In this document: in pieces, positions 37,407 to 46,687 of the stretch
How the letters are laid out: the number at the start of each line of letters is the position of its first letter
How positions within the stretch are numbered: position 1 is the stretch's first letter
Notes under the pieces: generated by a model
The model's database searches: none
Told to the model about the DNA's origin: nothing
Seen by the model: only the letters and a program-made list of their open reading frames with translations
Position numbers and translations under genes: made by a program
Assembly (NCBI GenBank): GCA_022402535.1
Contig: JAKRSD010000031.1
Span: 41,651 to 105,650 of the forward strand
DNA: 64,000 nt
Direction: 5' to 3'
DNA from: Flavobacteriales bacterium
GTDB taxonomy: Bacteria; Bacteroidota; Bacteroidia; CAIKAF01

Positions 37407-38216
37407 ATGAAGCAAAATTTGGCGTTATACGGCTTGTTATTACTGATGATTTCTTCAGGATTGATTTCCTGCGGAAACAGTTTCAATGTATTTTCTCCCG
37501 ATCAGGATGTGGCATTCGGGCAATCCGTTCGCGATGAAATTTTGGCGAATACTTTTGAATACACTGTTTGGAATAGAGAAGATTATCCTGAACCCTATCA
37601 TGTATTGGACTCCATTACACAGGAGATTTTAAACACAGGCAGCGTGAAATATAAAGACCGTTTTCCCTGGGAATTGTATATCATTGAAAATGATGAAATT
37701 CCCAATGCCTTTTGTGCACCGGGCGGGTATATTTTTGTGTACACCGGTTTGATGAAATATGTACACACCGTAGATGAACTTGCCGGGGTGATGGCTCACG
37801 AAATTGCCCATGCCGACTGCCGCCATTCCACGTCCCAGTTAACCAAACAGTACGGTATATCGATTATTTTACAATTGATTTTGGGCGAAAACGGTGCTTT
37901 TATCGGTGATTTAACCAATTCCTTAATCACGTTAGGCTATAGTCGTCAAAACGAAAAAGAGGCTGATTCTTACGGGGTAACGTATTTGTGCAATTCGGGA
38001 TTTGAAGCTGATGCTTCCAAACGCTTTTTTCAGCGCCTTTCCGAAGAATCGGGAAGTTTTACTATGCCCACGTTTTTGAGCACCCATCCTGATGACGGCT
38101 CCCGGGTTCAAAATATCGAAAAGCAATCGCTGGAAATGAATTGCCCCAGACCTTCTCAAACGATTGAGAAAGATCTGAGGCTGATTCGATTGTTTTTACC
38201 GGATTATTCTTTGTAA
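37407..38216 (+). CDS. M48 family metalloprotease, lipoprotein
   Basis: This 269-residue protein has a lipoprotein signal (lipobox LISCGN). The zinc site is H131-E-I-A-H135 in MAHEIAHADCRHS, with the third ligand expected in the QNEKEADSYGV segment near 190. It resembles BepA/LoiP-type periplasmic peptidases that act in outer-membrane quality control. It follows the shikimate kinase-like gene by 11 bases and converges on a large secreted protease. Confidence 0.88.
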   Translation: MKQNLALYGLLLLMISSGLISCGNSFNVFSPDQDVAFGQSVRDEILANTFEYTVWNREDYPEPYHVLDSITQEILNTGSVKYKDRFPWELYIIENDEIPNAFCAPGGYIFVYTGLMKYVHTVDELAGVMAHEIAHADCRHSTSQLTKQYGISIILQLILGENGAFIGDLTNSLITLGYSRQNEKEADSYGVTYLCNSGFEADASKRFFQRLSEESGSFTMPTFLSTHPDDGSRVQNIEKQSLEMNCPRPSQTIEKDLRLIRLFLPDYSL

Positions 38217-38229
38217 GAATCCTTCTTTA

Positions 38230-40926
38230 TTATTCGGCAGAACCTTTGATTTTCAAAAATTTGCGTACACCGTATTGGCCTTCGGTGGTAATTAGCAGCG
38301 AGTACACCCCGGCAGAGAGCGTCTGAATATTTACTGAATACACAGATCCCTTAAAGTTCCCCGACAACACGGTTCTTCCGGCGGCATCATTCACCTGATA
38401 GCGGTATTCATTTTCAGGAAGGGAGAGTGTGATCAGGTCTTCCGCAGGATTGGGATATAACTGAATCTGACTGATTTCATTTTCATTAACCGATGCATTT
38501 CCGGGGATATCTACATTAAATACCGAAAAACACCCTTCGGCATTGGTCACGGTGACCACATAGGATCCCGGGGCCAGATTGTTCGCCGTGGGACCCGTTT
38601 GCACCGGATTGGTCGCCCATTGGATGGTAAAAGGTGCCGAGCCGCCGGAGGGGTTGGCCGTGGCGCTTCCCGTGCTTTGTGTGGCAAAAGACGGGGTTAC
38701 ATCAAATGTAGCCTGTGGCAATGGATTTACCGTAATGCTTTGGTTGGTTGTATTGCTTCCCGCGGTGTTCGTTACCGTTAACGAAACGGTAAAGGTGCCT
38801 GCATTGGGGAATTGAATATTCTGGGGATTCTGTGCATTGGAAGTGGATGGATTTCCGCCCTGAAAACTCCAATCCCAGCTCGAGGGATTATTTTGTGAGT
38901 TATCGGTAAAATTCAAAATTCCGCCGGTGCAAATTTCGCCTCCCGAGGAAACCGAAAACGACGCTATGGGAGCAATTACCGATTCGGGTTGAATGGTAAA
39001 ATTGGCATTGGAAATATCAAAGAAAATATTGTCGGCCGCTTCCACCATAATCCGACAGGTTGAAACCGGATTTGCACCCAGGTTGGGCACTGTAATGCTC
39101 TGAGTGCCATCGTTGGGCGTATTCGCTAAAATGGTGATGGGATAAGTAAATCCACCATCTGTGGAAAGTTTGATATTTACATTCTGACAGTTGATGGGAT
39201 TGGCCGTAGAACCCGCCACATCCCAGGTTACGATTTGCGTGGTTCCGGCTTCCCAGCTGAGGGCGGTATTGGGAGAAGTTACTAAAAACGGACCGGTATT
39301 CGCCACGGCCCATATGGTGGTAGAATCCAAAGAAGCGGCACCTCCGTTCGGACGATTATCACGAACCACAACCCGAAAACGTAGTCTTCGGCCGTAGTAA
39401 GGGAGTTTTTCTTTGTTATCTGTCAAATTGTTTACGATGGTCTGCATACGGGGAAATACCCGCGTGGCCGAAGTGTCGGGACTGAATGACATGAAAAGCG
39501 GATGCGTACCCGAGGTAGGGTTTTGAGCCAGAGAAACAGAATTTCCTAAATCATATTGTTCCCAGCAATAAGTAAGCTGATCGCCGGGATTGGCATCACT
39601 GCCTACGGCGGTCATACGGAAAGGAGTACTAAGCGGAATGTGATAAATGCTGGGACCGGCATCTACTAAAGGAACCGCATTGTTGGTGTTAGTGGCTACA
39701 TCGCAGTTGTTTCCGTTTCCGGTAGTGATAAATGTGCGCATTTGATCGTAGCTGCGTGCGTGGAAGTTATCGATGGAATTAGGTGCCAGGTTGTCGGCTG
39801 CGCATATACCGGCATACGCCATGATGGTAATGCCCGAACCGGGTTCGTAGGCATTACTTGCTGAACGGTTGCCACCTCCGCAAGAACCTGTAGAAGAATT
39901 AAACGTATGACTTCCGCCAAACTGGTGACCGATTTCGTGGGCTACATAGTCAATATCAAACGGGTCGTTAATGGGAGCCGCACTGCCTGTTACTCCCCGT
40001 GCTTTGTTGGTATTGCTGCACACTGAGCCGAGTGAGGCCAATCCGCCGCTGTTGGTACCAAACACGTGGCCTATATCATAATTGGCACCGCCAATTACGT
40101 TGGTGAGATTAGTTTGATTTTGACCGATCATAGTTCCCGGGTCACCGTTTGTATATGGGTCTGTTGCCGCATTGGTGTATATGATCAGGTTGTTGTTGGC
40201 AATAAAATTCATCCGCACGGAAAAATCAATTTCATACACGCCGTTTACCCGGTTCATGGTGGTTACCTGAGCCGATTGGGCCAGTGCCACCGTACCTCCG
40301 TGAAATGTGGTGTATTCGCCCGTGGCGGCAATGGCAAGGCGGTAGGTTTTAAACTGGGTTCCGTTTTGCAGAATGGTTTTGGTCTCAAATGATTCTTCTT
40401 TTGCAGGAGTTACTTCATTCACCCCGCATTCAAACGATTTGGTGTTGATGAGGTCGCGTTTGTAATACACCTGATAGTATTGAGTATTCAGATGAAAAAT
40501 AGGATCAATAAACCAGGAACCACCCAAACCCCGTACCTGGGCATGAAAACCCTGATAGGTATGGTCAATCCGGATGGTGCGCGAAGGCACATCGATGCTG
40601 CGCCCCAGATAGGTTCCGATTTCAGGAAATTGGTTGCGCAGCCCTTCTTCCATCATGTGGTATTCCCAAATCTCGTAGGCTTCAAAAGTTCCGTCTGGCG
40701 TGGGGATTTCCACCGTTTTTCCATGACCGGTATTTTCCATGGGCGAGGTGCTGAGCATCTGCACCAGTGCGGCAAAATCCGCAGAATACATCACCGCCCT
40801 TTCGGGAGTTATGTAACGGGTTTCCTGCGCCTGCGGCAGACTTTCGAGCCTGTTCCAGAGAGGCGATTGTGAATAACTGGATAGGGGATAGGTGAAGAGG
40901 ATTGAAAGCGTAAAAAATCGTTTCAT
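38230..40926 (-). CDS. secreted reprolysin-like (M12B) metalloprotease with PKD and T9SS type A domains
   Basis: This 898-residue protein has a signal peptide and a propeptide-like region. The metzincin catalytic domain contains HEIGHQFGGSHTF near residue 330, with the downstream Met-turn probably in GITIMAYAGIC. A sandwich domain follows, then a PKD domain (about 640-730; WDWSFQGGNPS) and an SprB-like repeat. The C terminus is a type A T9SS sorting domain that begins ISQIQLYPNPAEDLITL. The frame is open 15 codons upstream, but MKRFFTLSILF is the signal peptide start. It would be an extracellular or cell-surface protease. Confidence 0.9.
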   Translation of the reverse strand: MKRFFTLSILFTYPLSSYSQSPLWNRLESLPQAQETRYITPERAVMYSADFAALVQMLSTSPMENTGHGKTVEIPTPDGTFEAYEIWEYHMMEEGLRNQFPEIGTYLGRSIDVPSRTIRIDHTYQGFHAQVRGLGGSWFIDPIFHLNTQYYQVYYKRDLINTKSFECGVNEVTPAKEESFETKTILQNGTQFKTYRLAIAATGEYTTFHGGTVALAQSAQVTTMNRVNGVYEIDFSVRMNFIANNNLIIYTNAATDPYTNGDPGTMIGQNQTNLTNVIGGANYDIGHVFGTNSGGLASLGSVCSNTNKARGVTGSAAPINDPFDIDYVAHEIGHQFGGSHTFNSSTGSCGGGNRSASNAYEPGSGITIMAYAGICAADNLAPNSIDNFHARSYDQMRTFITTGNGNNCDVATNTNNAVPLVDAGPSIYHIPLSTPFRMTAVGSDANPGDQLTYCWEQYDLGNSVSLAQNPTSGTHPLFMSFSPDTSATRVFPRMQTIVNNLTDNKEKLPYYGRRLRFRVVVRDNRPNGGAASLDSTTIWAVANTGPFLVTSPNTALSWEAGTTQIVTWDVAGSTANPINCQNVNIKLSTDGGFTYPITILANTPNDGTQSITVPNLGANPVSTCRIMVEAADNIFFDISNANFTIQPESVIAPIASFSVSSGGEICTGGILNFTDNSQNNPSSWDWSFQGGNPSTSNAQNPQNIQFPNAGTFTVSLTVTNTAGSNTTNQSITVNPLPQATFDVTPSFATQSTGSATANPSGGSAPFTIQWATNPVQTGPTANNLAPGSYVVTVTNAEGCFSVFNVDIPGNASVNENEISQIQLYPNPAEDLITLSLPENEYRYQVNDAAGRTVLSGNFKGSVYSVNIQTLSAGVYSLLITTEGQYGVRKFLKIKGSAE

Positions 40927-41024
40927 TGCGTGCGTAAAAAATAAGTGTCGAAAGGTAAACACTTCATTCAAAAATTAGTTTGAATTAGGAATACTTAACA
41001 TTAGTCAGGTAACTTTAGCTCATT

Positions 41025-41385
41025 CACCTTGTGATGTTTTTAGAAATAAACAGGCAGGTGATAACACCCTCCCTAGGGGCAACATATAAAAGCCCCATCG
41101 GGGCGACATCTTACTAGGGGAAAATGAAGCTCCGTAGGAGCGACATAAATATTCAGAAAATATAACCGGCAGGTGATAACACCTATCGGCTGTAAAAATA
41201 TTCAGGCAAAAAACGGGCGCTATTAAAATCTACGCGTTACAACATATAAAAGCCCTATCGGGGCGACATCTTACTAGGGGAAAATTAAGCTCCGTAGGAG
41301 CGACATAAATATTCATGCAAATAAAAACCGGCAGGTTATAACTTCTACCGGGAGCAAAATACTTAGCATTACATGGGCAAAATCA
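41025..41385. repeat. hairpin-repeat array, left of the 41415 gene
   Basis: This noncoding stretch is made of three short modules. One is a partial palindrome, CCGGCAGGTGATAACACCTA, with copies near 41051, 41166 and 41326. The second is the hairpin GCCCC-ATC-GGGGC followed by GACAT (41092-41109) and its variant GCCCT-ATC-GGGGC (41252-41269). The third is GCTCC-GTA-GGAGC followed by GACAT (41129-41146 and 41289-41306). It is repeated in the same order to the right of the next gene. The whole gap from 40927 to 41414 holds no credible gene. Confidence 0.85.
41164..41360 (+). repeat. long direct repeat, copy A
   Basis: This run of about 195 bases, starting AACCGGCAGGTGATAACACC, is repeated with few changes at 42596-42790 in the same orientation. 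The copies share the linker ACGGGCGCTATTAAAATCTA and both hairpin modules. Confidence 0.85.
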
Positions 41386-41414
41386 GTTAACTTTGACAAA
41401 AGCTAAATTCGGCC

Positions 41415-42407
41415 ATGAGAATCTTGATGTTTTCCTTTATTTTTTTGTTTTCGGTCCGTTGTGCCGTTTTGAATGCGCAAATAACCGATACGGTAGAATG
41501 GGCACCTGTGGGGACTACATGGCTGTATAGAGAACTGAGTGCTTGGGTTTTATCTTTTAATCATTTTGAGGTAACGGCAGATACTATTATTAACCAAAAA
41601 ACGTGTAAAATAATTAAGGTAAGAGAACGCAATTTTTATTTTGATAATCCTAATACTCAATTACCTGCATTTTTATCGGATAATCAGAAAGAGAATTTGA
41701 TACTTTGCAAGTCTCAGGATTCTGTGTTTTGGTATAAACCTATAATCAACGGAACAGATACTACACTCAGTTTAGAATTGCTTTTTGTGTTTGACCTTCC
41801 GCCCGGAGGTATGTATGAAATTCAACCCAATCCTACGGATTTCTTATGTGATCCGGTCAGTCAGCCCGAAATGATGCTCGTAACCGATACAGGAACCATA
41901 ACCCGAGCAGGAAGAACTTTTCATTATCAGGATTTTAATCAGCAACAGCTTTGGACCGTAGGCAATAGGATTGTGAAAAATATCGGCTCACTGAATACGT
42001 TTTTGGTTCAACCTACAGGGGCTGATTGTGAGGTGATTGACGGCATGATTGGTATATCGGAAGCCCTTGTGTGTTATTATGACCCCATCAGAGGATACAT
42101 TCTCTGGAGTAGTTATAACGAGGACGATTGTTTAATGTATCTCTACACCCAAAATTCAATTTCCGAACAGGCTGTCACCCAGAAGTATGTATATCCCAAC
42201 CCGGCAGAGGATTTTCTTTTTATTTCTGGTTCGCATACCTTGATAAATACCGATTATGTCATTTATGATTTTCAGGGTCGTAAAATGGTTGCCGGTCGTT
42301 TTGTCGAGTCGGGCATTAATTTAGGCAATCTAAAATCGGGTATGTACCTGTTAGAATTACAAAGTATGGATGCTGAAAAATTCCTTTTGAAGTTTTTGAA
42401 AAAATAA
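41415..42407 (+). CDS. secreted T9SS type A sorting-domain protein of unknown function, flanked by repeat arrays
   Basis: This 330-residue protein has a signal peptide (cleaved near LNAQ), an uncharacterised body with motifs such as WAPVGTTWLYRE and LWTVGNRIVKNIGSLN, and a C-terminal type A T9SS sorting domain (about 250-330, YVYPNPAEDFLFISG through KFLLKFLKK). The WLYR and IKNIGS patterns recall a Bacteroidota secreted family seen next to sorting domains, but I cannot name a function. It lies between duplicated repeat arrays, which may make it prone to deletion or duplication. Confidence 0.8.
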   Translation: MRILMFSFIFLFSVRCAVLNAQITDTVEWAPVGTTWLYRELSAWVLSFNHFEVTADTIINQKTCKIIKVRERNFYFDNPNTQLPAFLSDNQKENLILCKSQDSVFWYKPIINGTDTTLSLELLFVFDLPPGGMYEIQPNPTDFLCDPVSQPEMMLVTDTGTITRAGRTFHYQDFNQQQLWTVGNRIVKNIGSLNTFLVQPTGADCEVIDGMIGISEALVCYYDPIRGYILWSSYNEDDCLMYLYTQNSISEQAVTQKYVYPNPAEDFLFISGSHTLINTDYVIYDFQGRKMVAGRFVESGINLGNLKSGMYLLELQSMDAEKFLLKFLKK

Positions 42408-42790
42408 ACCGGCAGGTGATAACACCTACCGGGGGCAACATGTAAAAGCCCCATCGGGGCGACATATAGGTAGAAAAACGAAATAGGGGAAAATAAAGCT
42501 CCAGAGGAGCGACATAAATATTCAGAAAAATAAACAGGCAGGTGATAACACCCTACCCTGGGGCAAAAATTCACCTTGTGATGTTTTTAGAATTAAACCG
42601 GCAGGTGATAACACCTACCAGCTGCAAAATATTCAGACAAAAAACGGGCGCTATTAAAATCTACGCGTTACAACATATAAAAGTCCCATCGGGGCGACAT
42701 CTTACTAGGGGAAAATTAAGCTCCATAGGAGCGACATAAATATTCATGCAAATAAAAACCGGCAGGTGATAACACCTACCGGCTGCAAAA
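42408..42790. repeat. hairpin-repeat array, right of the 41415 gene
   Basis: Same modules as the left array: the palindromic CCGGCAGGTGATAACACCTA unit four times (starting near 42408, 42533, 42597 and 42757), GCCCC-type hairpins with GACAT at 42448-42465 and 42683-42700, and GCTCC-type hairpins with GACAT at 42498-42515 and 42720-42737. The loop changes (ATC, AGA, ATA) while the stems stay paired. No credible gene lies between 42408 and 42805. Confidence 0.85.
42596..42790 (+). repeat. long direct repeat, copy B
   Basis: Second copy of the roughly 195-base repeat at 41164-41360, in the same orientation and separated by one gene. The shared TTCACCTTGTGATGTTTTTA segment just before it (about 42570) also occurs at about 41027 in the left array. 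Confidence 0.85.
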
Positions 42791-42805
42791 ACCAAAAATA
42801 TCCTA

Positions 42806-43807
42806 TTAAAATTCGCGGGTAAAAATCCGTTCTGCCAGGTTGTACAATACCTGTTTACGTTCTTCGGCGATTTCTATTTTCTGTAGGTGTTCTATCGCAT
42901 TTTCGTAATATTCCGAAGCTGTTTTTTCCACCTCGTTTTTAATGTCCAGGGAATTAAAAATAGCTAACGTACCTTCAATTTTTTCTTGTTCACCGGCTAC
43001 GGTTTCTAATCTTTTCAATTCATCACGCTGTGATGGGTCCGCTTTGGATAACGCCCGCAGATAGAGCAGGGTACGTTTGTTCTGCACGATATCGCCGCCT
43101 ACTTTTTTCCCGGTTTTTGTTCCGTCGCCAAAGGCATCCAGCAAATCATCTTTTATCTGAAAAGAAATGCCCAGATTTTTTCCGAATGCATAAACCGCTT
43201 CGGCATCGCGCTCGTTGGCATGGGCAATACTGGCACCCATTTGCAGCGAAGCGGCCAACAGAACCGAAGTTTTGTATTCAATCATTTTCAGGTATTCGGC
43301 TTCGGTTACGTCGGTGCGGGTTTCAAAATCCAAATCCATGGTTTGTCCCTCAATGATTTCTACCGCAGCTTTGCTGAAAATCTGTATGGCTTTCACCGAT
43401 ACGGGACAGGCCAGGCGGGCCAGCAGTTCGTATGTTTTAATTATCATGACATCGCCGGCATTGATGGCGGCATTGGTTCCATACACTTCGTGTACGGTAG
43501 GAATTCCCCTGCGGAGGCTTGCCGCATCCATAATATCATCATGCACCAGGGTGCTGTTGTGATACAGTTCCACGGCTGCTGCCGCTTCCACGGCTTTGCG
43601 CGCATCCGCACCAAACATTTCGGCCGCTGCCATGCATAAAATGGGGCGTAACCGTTTGCCGGGAATCGACATGATATGTCTTACGGCATGGTATAATCCT
43701 GCGGGTTCTTTGGGAAAAGGATTTTTGGACGAAAACTCTTCAAACAATGCGTATAATTCATCTGCGGTTCTCTGGCGGGTCTGTGTATCTTGTGTTGCAA
43801 TCATCAT
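42806..43807 (-). CDS. polyprenyl diphosphate synthase (FPP/GGPP synthase type)
   Basis: This 333-residue trans-prenyltransferase has the first Asp-rich motif in STLVHDDIMDAASLRRG and the second in QIKDDLLDAFGDGTKTGKK. It would condense IPP with allylic diphosphates to a C15 or C20 product. It is the last gene of a three-gene minus-strand operon after squalene synthase and squalene monooxygenase, 15 bases downstream, so farnesyl diphosphate for squalene is a reasonable product. Chain length cannot be read with confidence; a GGPP role for the carotenoid pathway is possible. Confidence 0.9.
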   Translation of the reverse strand: MMIATQDTQTRQRTADELYALFEEFSSKNPFPKEPAGLYHAVRHIMSIPGKRLRPILCMAAAEMFGADARKAVEAAAAVELYHNSTLVHDDIMDAASLRRGIPTVHEVYGTNAAINAGDVMIIKTYELLARLACPVSVKAIQIFSKAAVEIIEGQTMDLDFETRTDVTEAEYLKMIEYKTSVLLAASLQMGASIAHANERDAEAVYAFGKNLGISFQIKDDLLDAFGDGTKTGKKVGGDIVQNKRTLLYLRALSKADPSQRDELKRLETVAGEQEKIEGTLAIFNSLDIKNEVEKTASEYYENAIEHLQKIEIAEERKQVLYNLAERIFTREF

Positions 43808-43822
43808 ATTTTCAATTAATAA

Positions 43823-45253
43823 TTAAGATTTTGAAAACGGCGGGAAAATCCATGCCCCCGTCTGTAAAAAGATGCGTTCGGAAAAGGTGGGTTTTTCATT
43901 TAATATAAGCGGATGCACAATCTGAAACGCATAGCGGATTAAGGTGTACGCCTTGCCGATTCCGCCTTGGGTTTTTATCAGATTGCGGGCACCGAATTTT
44001 GCCACTGCAAAAAAGTGTTTGATCAGCAGGTTTTTGTCCCGGGATATTCCACTCAGGATGCTTACGGGTTCCTGTGCAAATTTTCCGCCCTGCGCCAGAT
44101 AATCAAAACAGGCATCGGCTAAGGGCTTGTGGCGAAATACGCGGTACAGCGCATCCGCCAATATATTAATGGTGCTGTTTTCTTTTCGCTTTTGAAAGTA
44201 AAATGTTTTTATCAGGCTGTTTACTTTGCGGCTGTCGCTCAGGTCGGTGCATTCGGCCAATAATTTTCCGAGCGAAAGTACGTCGGTAAAACAGGCCGTC
44301 ATCCCGCCACCCGTGAGTGGATGACGCATATTGAGAGCATCGCCGAGCAATACCGCCCCTTCTTCGGGCACAGGTTTTCCGGGCATATAATGGTTTGGCA
44401 TCACTTTAAAATCACCCGCTTCCACGGCTGCAATAAAGGCGCTGTGTAGGCTCTGGGGCAAAAAAGGCAGGATGCGCACTTTCAGCTCTTTTTTGAGTTC
44501 CGGACTCTTTTTGGGAGGCATCGTTCCCGGAAAATCAATCAGCATCCGTATTTCGGTAGGGCTGATGGGATAAGCTAAAAACGGTGAATGATCGGTGATG
44601 AAAACATGTCCGTGCCCTGCATAAGGCAGAGGACAATCTTTGAGCACCAACCCCAAAAAGAAACCGCTCACCTTGGCCTGATTTTTACTCAGTTCCTTGC
44701 GGAAAATGGAGAAAAATCCATCGCTGACTACCGTGATTGCACCTTGAATTTCCAGAATATCATCGTGCTGTTTATCGGTATAGGCCACGCCGGTAATTTT
44801 TCCCGCATCATTTCGCAGCAGGTTTACGGCCGTGCCTTCCATGAGGGTAATATTGGGGTGGTTGGTAATTTTTTTACGCAGATTCTGTACAAAACGCCCG
44901 TTATGAAATCCCCGTCCCTGTGTGTTTTCATCGGGGTAGGGAATATGGATTTGTTTACCGTTTTTAAAGATGGCATATCCGCTCACGGGAGCCGAATCAA
45001 TGCCTTCGAGGCAATCGGCCAAGCCCAGTTCGGTCAGTTTTTTCACTCCGCCGGGCTGAAGCAGTTCGCCCACAATACGATCTTGATAGGAGAAATCCTT
45101 CTCGACAACCGCCACCTTTTTTCCGGCATTGCCTAAATAGGCAGCAAGCGAAGCGCCCGTTAATCCGCCACCGATGATGCAGACATCAAAGGGCTGGGTA
45201 GATTTTGGGGTGTTTTTTTGAATTTGGGGTTTATCTAAAATGGCACTATCCAT
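43823..45253 (-). CDS. squalene monooxygenase (squalene epoxidase)
   Basis: This 476-residue flavoprotein has the FAD motif IIGGGLTGASLAAYLGNAGK followed by VGELLQPGGVKKLTELGL. The second flavin motif is LLGDALNMRHPLTGGGMT. Both, especially GELLQPGG and NMRHPLTGGGMT, are characteristic of squalene epoxidases of the eukaryotic ERG1 type and separate it from ordinary FAD monooxygenases. It would convert squalene to 2,3-oxidosqualene. It sits 14 bases after squalene synthase. Bacterial homologues are known in sterol producers, but are sparse in Bacteroidota. Confidence 0.88.
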   Translation of the reverse strand: MDSAILDKPQIQKNTPKSTQPFDVCIIGGGLTGASLAAYLGNAGKKVAVVEKDFSYQDRIVGELLQPGGVKKLTELGLADCLEGIDSAPVSGYAIFKNGKQIHIPYPDENTQGRGFHNGRFVQNLRKKITNHPNITLMEGTAVNLLRNDAGKITGVAYTDKQHDDILEIQGAITVVSDGFFSIFRKELSKNQAKVSGFFLGLVLKDCPLPYAGHGHVFITDHSPFLAYPISPTEIRMLIDFPGTMPPKKSPELKKELKVRILPFLPQSLHSAFIAAVEAGDFKVMPNHYMPGKPVPEEGAVLLGDALNMRHPLTGGGMTACFTDVLSLGKLLAECTDLSDSRKVNSLIKTFYFQKRKENSTINILADALYRVFRHKPLADACFDYLAQGGKFAQEPVSILSGISRDKNLLIKHFFAVAKFGARNLIKTQGGIGKAYTLIRYAFQIVHPLILNEKPTFSERIFLQTGAWIFPPFSKS

Positions 45254-45267
45254 ACGATTTTTTGGTT

Positions 45268-46458
45268 TTAAGAGGCTTTATTCACCAGGCTTCTGTCATA
45301 AATTTCCCGTGAGTTTACAGGGGCATGAAGCACTTCGAGCGCTTTGTTCACCTGCTTAATCACTTCGTGATAGTATTCTTCTCCGGGTCTGGCCATGGCC
45401 CGGATAGACTCCAGATGGCGTTGTATTTCGTTCAGGGCAAAGTCAACATTATCGGTGTACACCATAATTTTGGCGGCCATGCCTTTGCGTATTTTCACGT
45501 TTTTCTCAAACACATCCGGATTGTTGAACACCTTGGCCAATGTAGCGGCAGCCATTACCTGCGGGATGGCACAAAAGCGGAACACCTGGGTATTGCGGAG
45601 CAATTTCAAATAGGTAATGGCATCGGGAAGGTGGCGCAATGCGTCGGCTACGAGCACATTCAGGCAGGTAAGCGATTTTTCATGTTCGGGGTTTTCGCTG
45701 AACCAACTGAACGAATCGGCATATTTTTCCCAAACTTCGGAAGGCCAGAAACGGCGGCCCATATCCAGGTCTTCGCGGTAGTCGCGGATGATATTCGTTT
45801 TTTGAAGGAATAACCCCATGCTGTTCGACAAACGGTACTGATAACGAAGGTTCTCATCTTCTAATCCCGAAGCGGAAAACAATCCCGAAAGTCCATAACC
45901 TACCAGTCCGGCCACATAATGGCAATAATGGTCGTATTCGCTCACGGTATTCACCTTCAGGTCGGCATAATCGGCCATACCATGACCCATTCTGCGGGTA
46001 ATATCTTCAATTACTTCAATATAGCTGCTATCCAACGAGCTGTAAACGCGGGCTACTTTGTCATAATTTTTCATGAGCATACGGTAGTCTTCCGTATCGC
46101 CTATACCGGGATAGGTAAGGCTTCCGTCGCCGCATTGTTTGTAGAAGTTGCGGAGCAGGTTGTTTTTGTAGGTTTCATCCAACGACATATCGTCCTCAAT
46201 GCTGTCTAAGGCACGTAGGGTAAGATAAAAAATACATACCGGATCTTTCAATTCTTCGGGCAACTGCTGTATGACCACGGCAAACGAACGGGATACTTTG
46301 GTAAGCACCTCGTAGCAGAATGCTTTGTCGGGCAGGCGGTTTGCCAACTGATCGATGGATTCTTCTGACGGCTTGGGGGCGTTGCGGTCAAACGTAATCC
46401 TGAAAATAGCGGATAATTCAAGTGCATGGGGAGCGGAATACATGAGCTCCTTTACCAT
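45268..46458 (-). CDS. squalene synthase (eukaryote-like, ERG9 type)
   Basis: This 396-residue head-to-head prenyltransferase has VSRSFAVVIQQLPEELKDPV, the first Asp-rich motif in LRALDSIEDDMS and the second in NIIRDYREDLDMGRRFWPSE. These match the ERG9 group more closely than the bacterial HpnCD or phytoene synthase groups. It would make squalene from two farnesyl diphosphates using NADPH. The C-terminal membrane anchor of eukaryotic enzymes is not obvious. It is the first gene of the oxidosqualene operon, with a good promoter candidate 71 bases upstream. Confidence 0.88.
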   Translation of the reverse strand: MVKELMYSAPHALELSAIFRITFDRNAPKPSEESIDQLANRLPDKAFCYEVLTKVSRSFAVVIQQLPEELKDPVCIFYLTLRALDSIEDDMSLDETYKNNLLRNFYKQCGDGSLTYPGIGDTEDYRMLMKNYDKVARVYSSLDSSYIEVIEDITRRMGHGMADYADLKVNTVSEYDHYCHYVAGLVGYGLSGLFSASGLEDENLRYQYRLSNSMGLFLQKTNIIRDYREDLDMGRRFWPSEVWEKYADSFSWFSENPEHEKSLTCLNVLVADALRHLPDAITYLKLLRNTQVFRFCAIPQVMAAATLAKVFNNPDVFEKNVKIRKGMAAKIMVYTDNVDFALNEIQRHLESIRAMARPGEEYYHEVIKQVNKALEVLHAPVNSREIYDRSLVNKAS

Positions 46459-46528
46459 ACCAAATAAAAATTACTTAAAACCATAAACTTCTTTTTCTCG
46501 TTTAGATTTCAAGCGCTTTGTGGGATTG

Positions 46529-46560
46529 CAAATATAGGCATTAAAAAATGAGACCTGCAA
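46529..46560 (-). promoter_or_regulatory. promoter of the squalene/oxidosqualene operon
   Basis: On the minus strand a TTG at 46558-46560, a 21-base spacer and the -7 box TATATTTG at 46529-46536 match the Bacteroidota consensus. It precedes the squalene synthase start by 71 bases. Confidence 0.6.
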
Positions 46561-46687
46561 CTTTTGAGCAATCCTACTTATTGACAAAGGACTGTTTACT
46601 TGCATGAACCGTTGATATTGAAAGTAATTCCGTCTGAAATTTGTTTTCTCGGCAGTTCTTCTCATTTTTGAGATAAATTATTCAGTT

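Noticed and set aside
42272..42574. Open frame of 100 codons on the minus strand with repeated CYHLPVYF
   Set aside because: It is the translation of the palindromic repeat array and has no start context or independent motif.
41025..42790. CRISPR array
   Set aside because: The repeated modules have different lengths, no uniform spacers and no cas genes nearby.
46471..46665. 64-codon frame on the minus strand upstream of squalene synthase
   Set aside because: No family, no ribosome site, and it covers the likely operon promoter.
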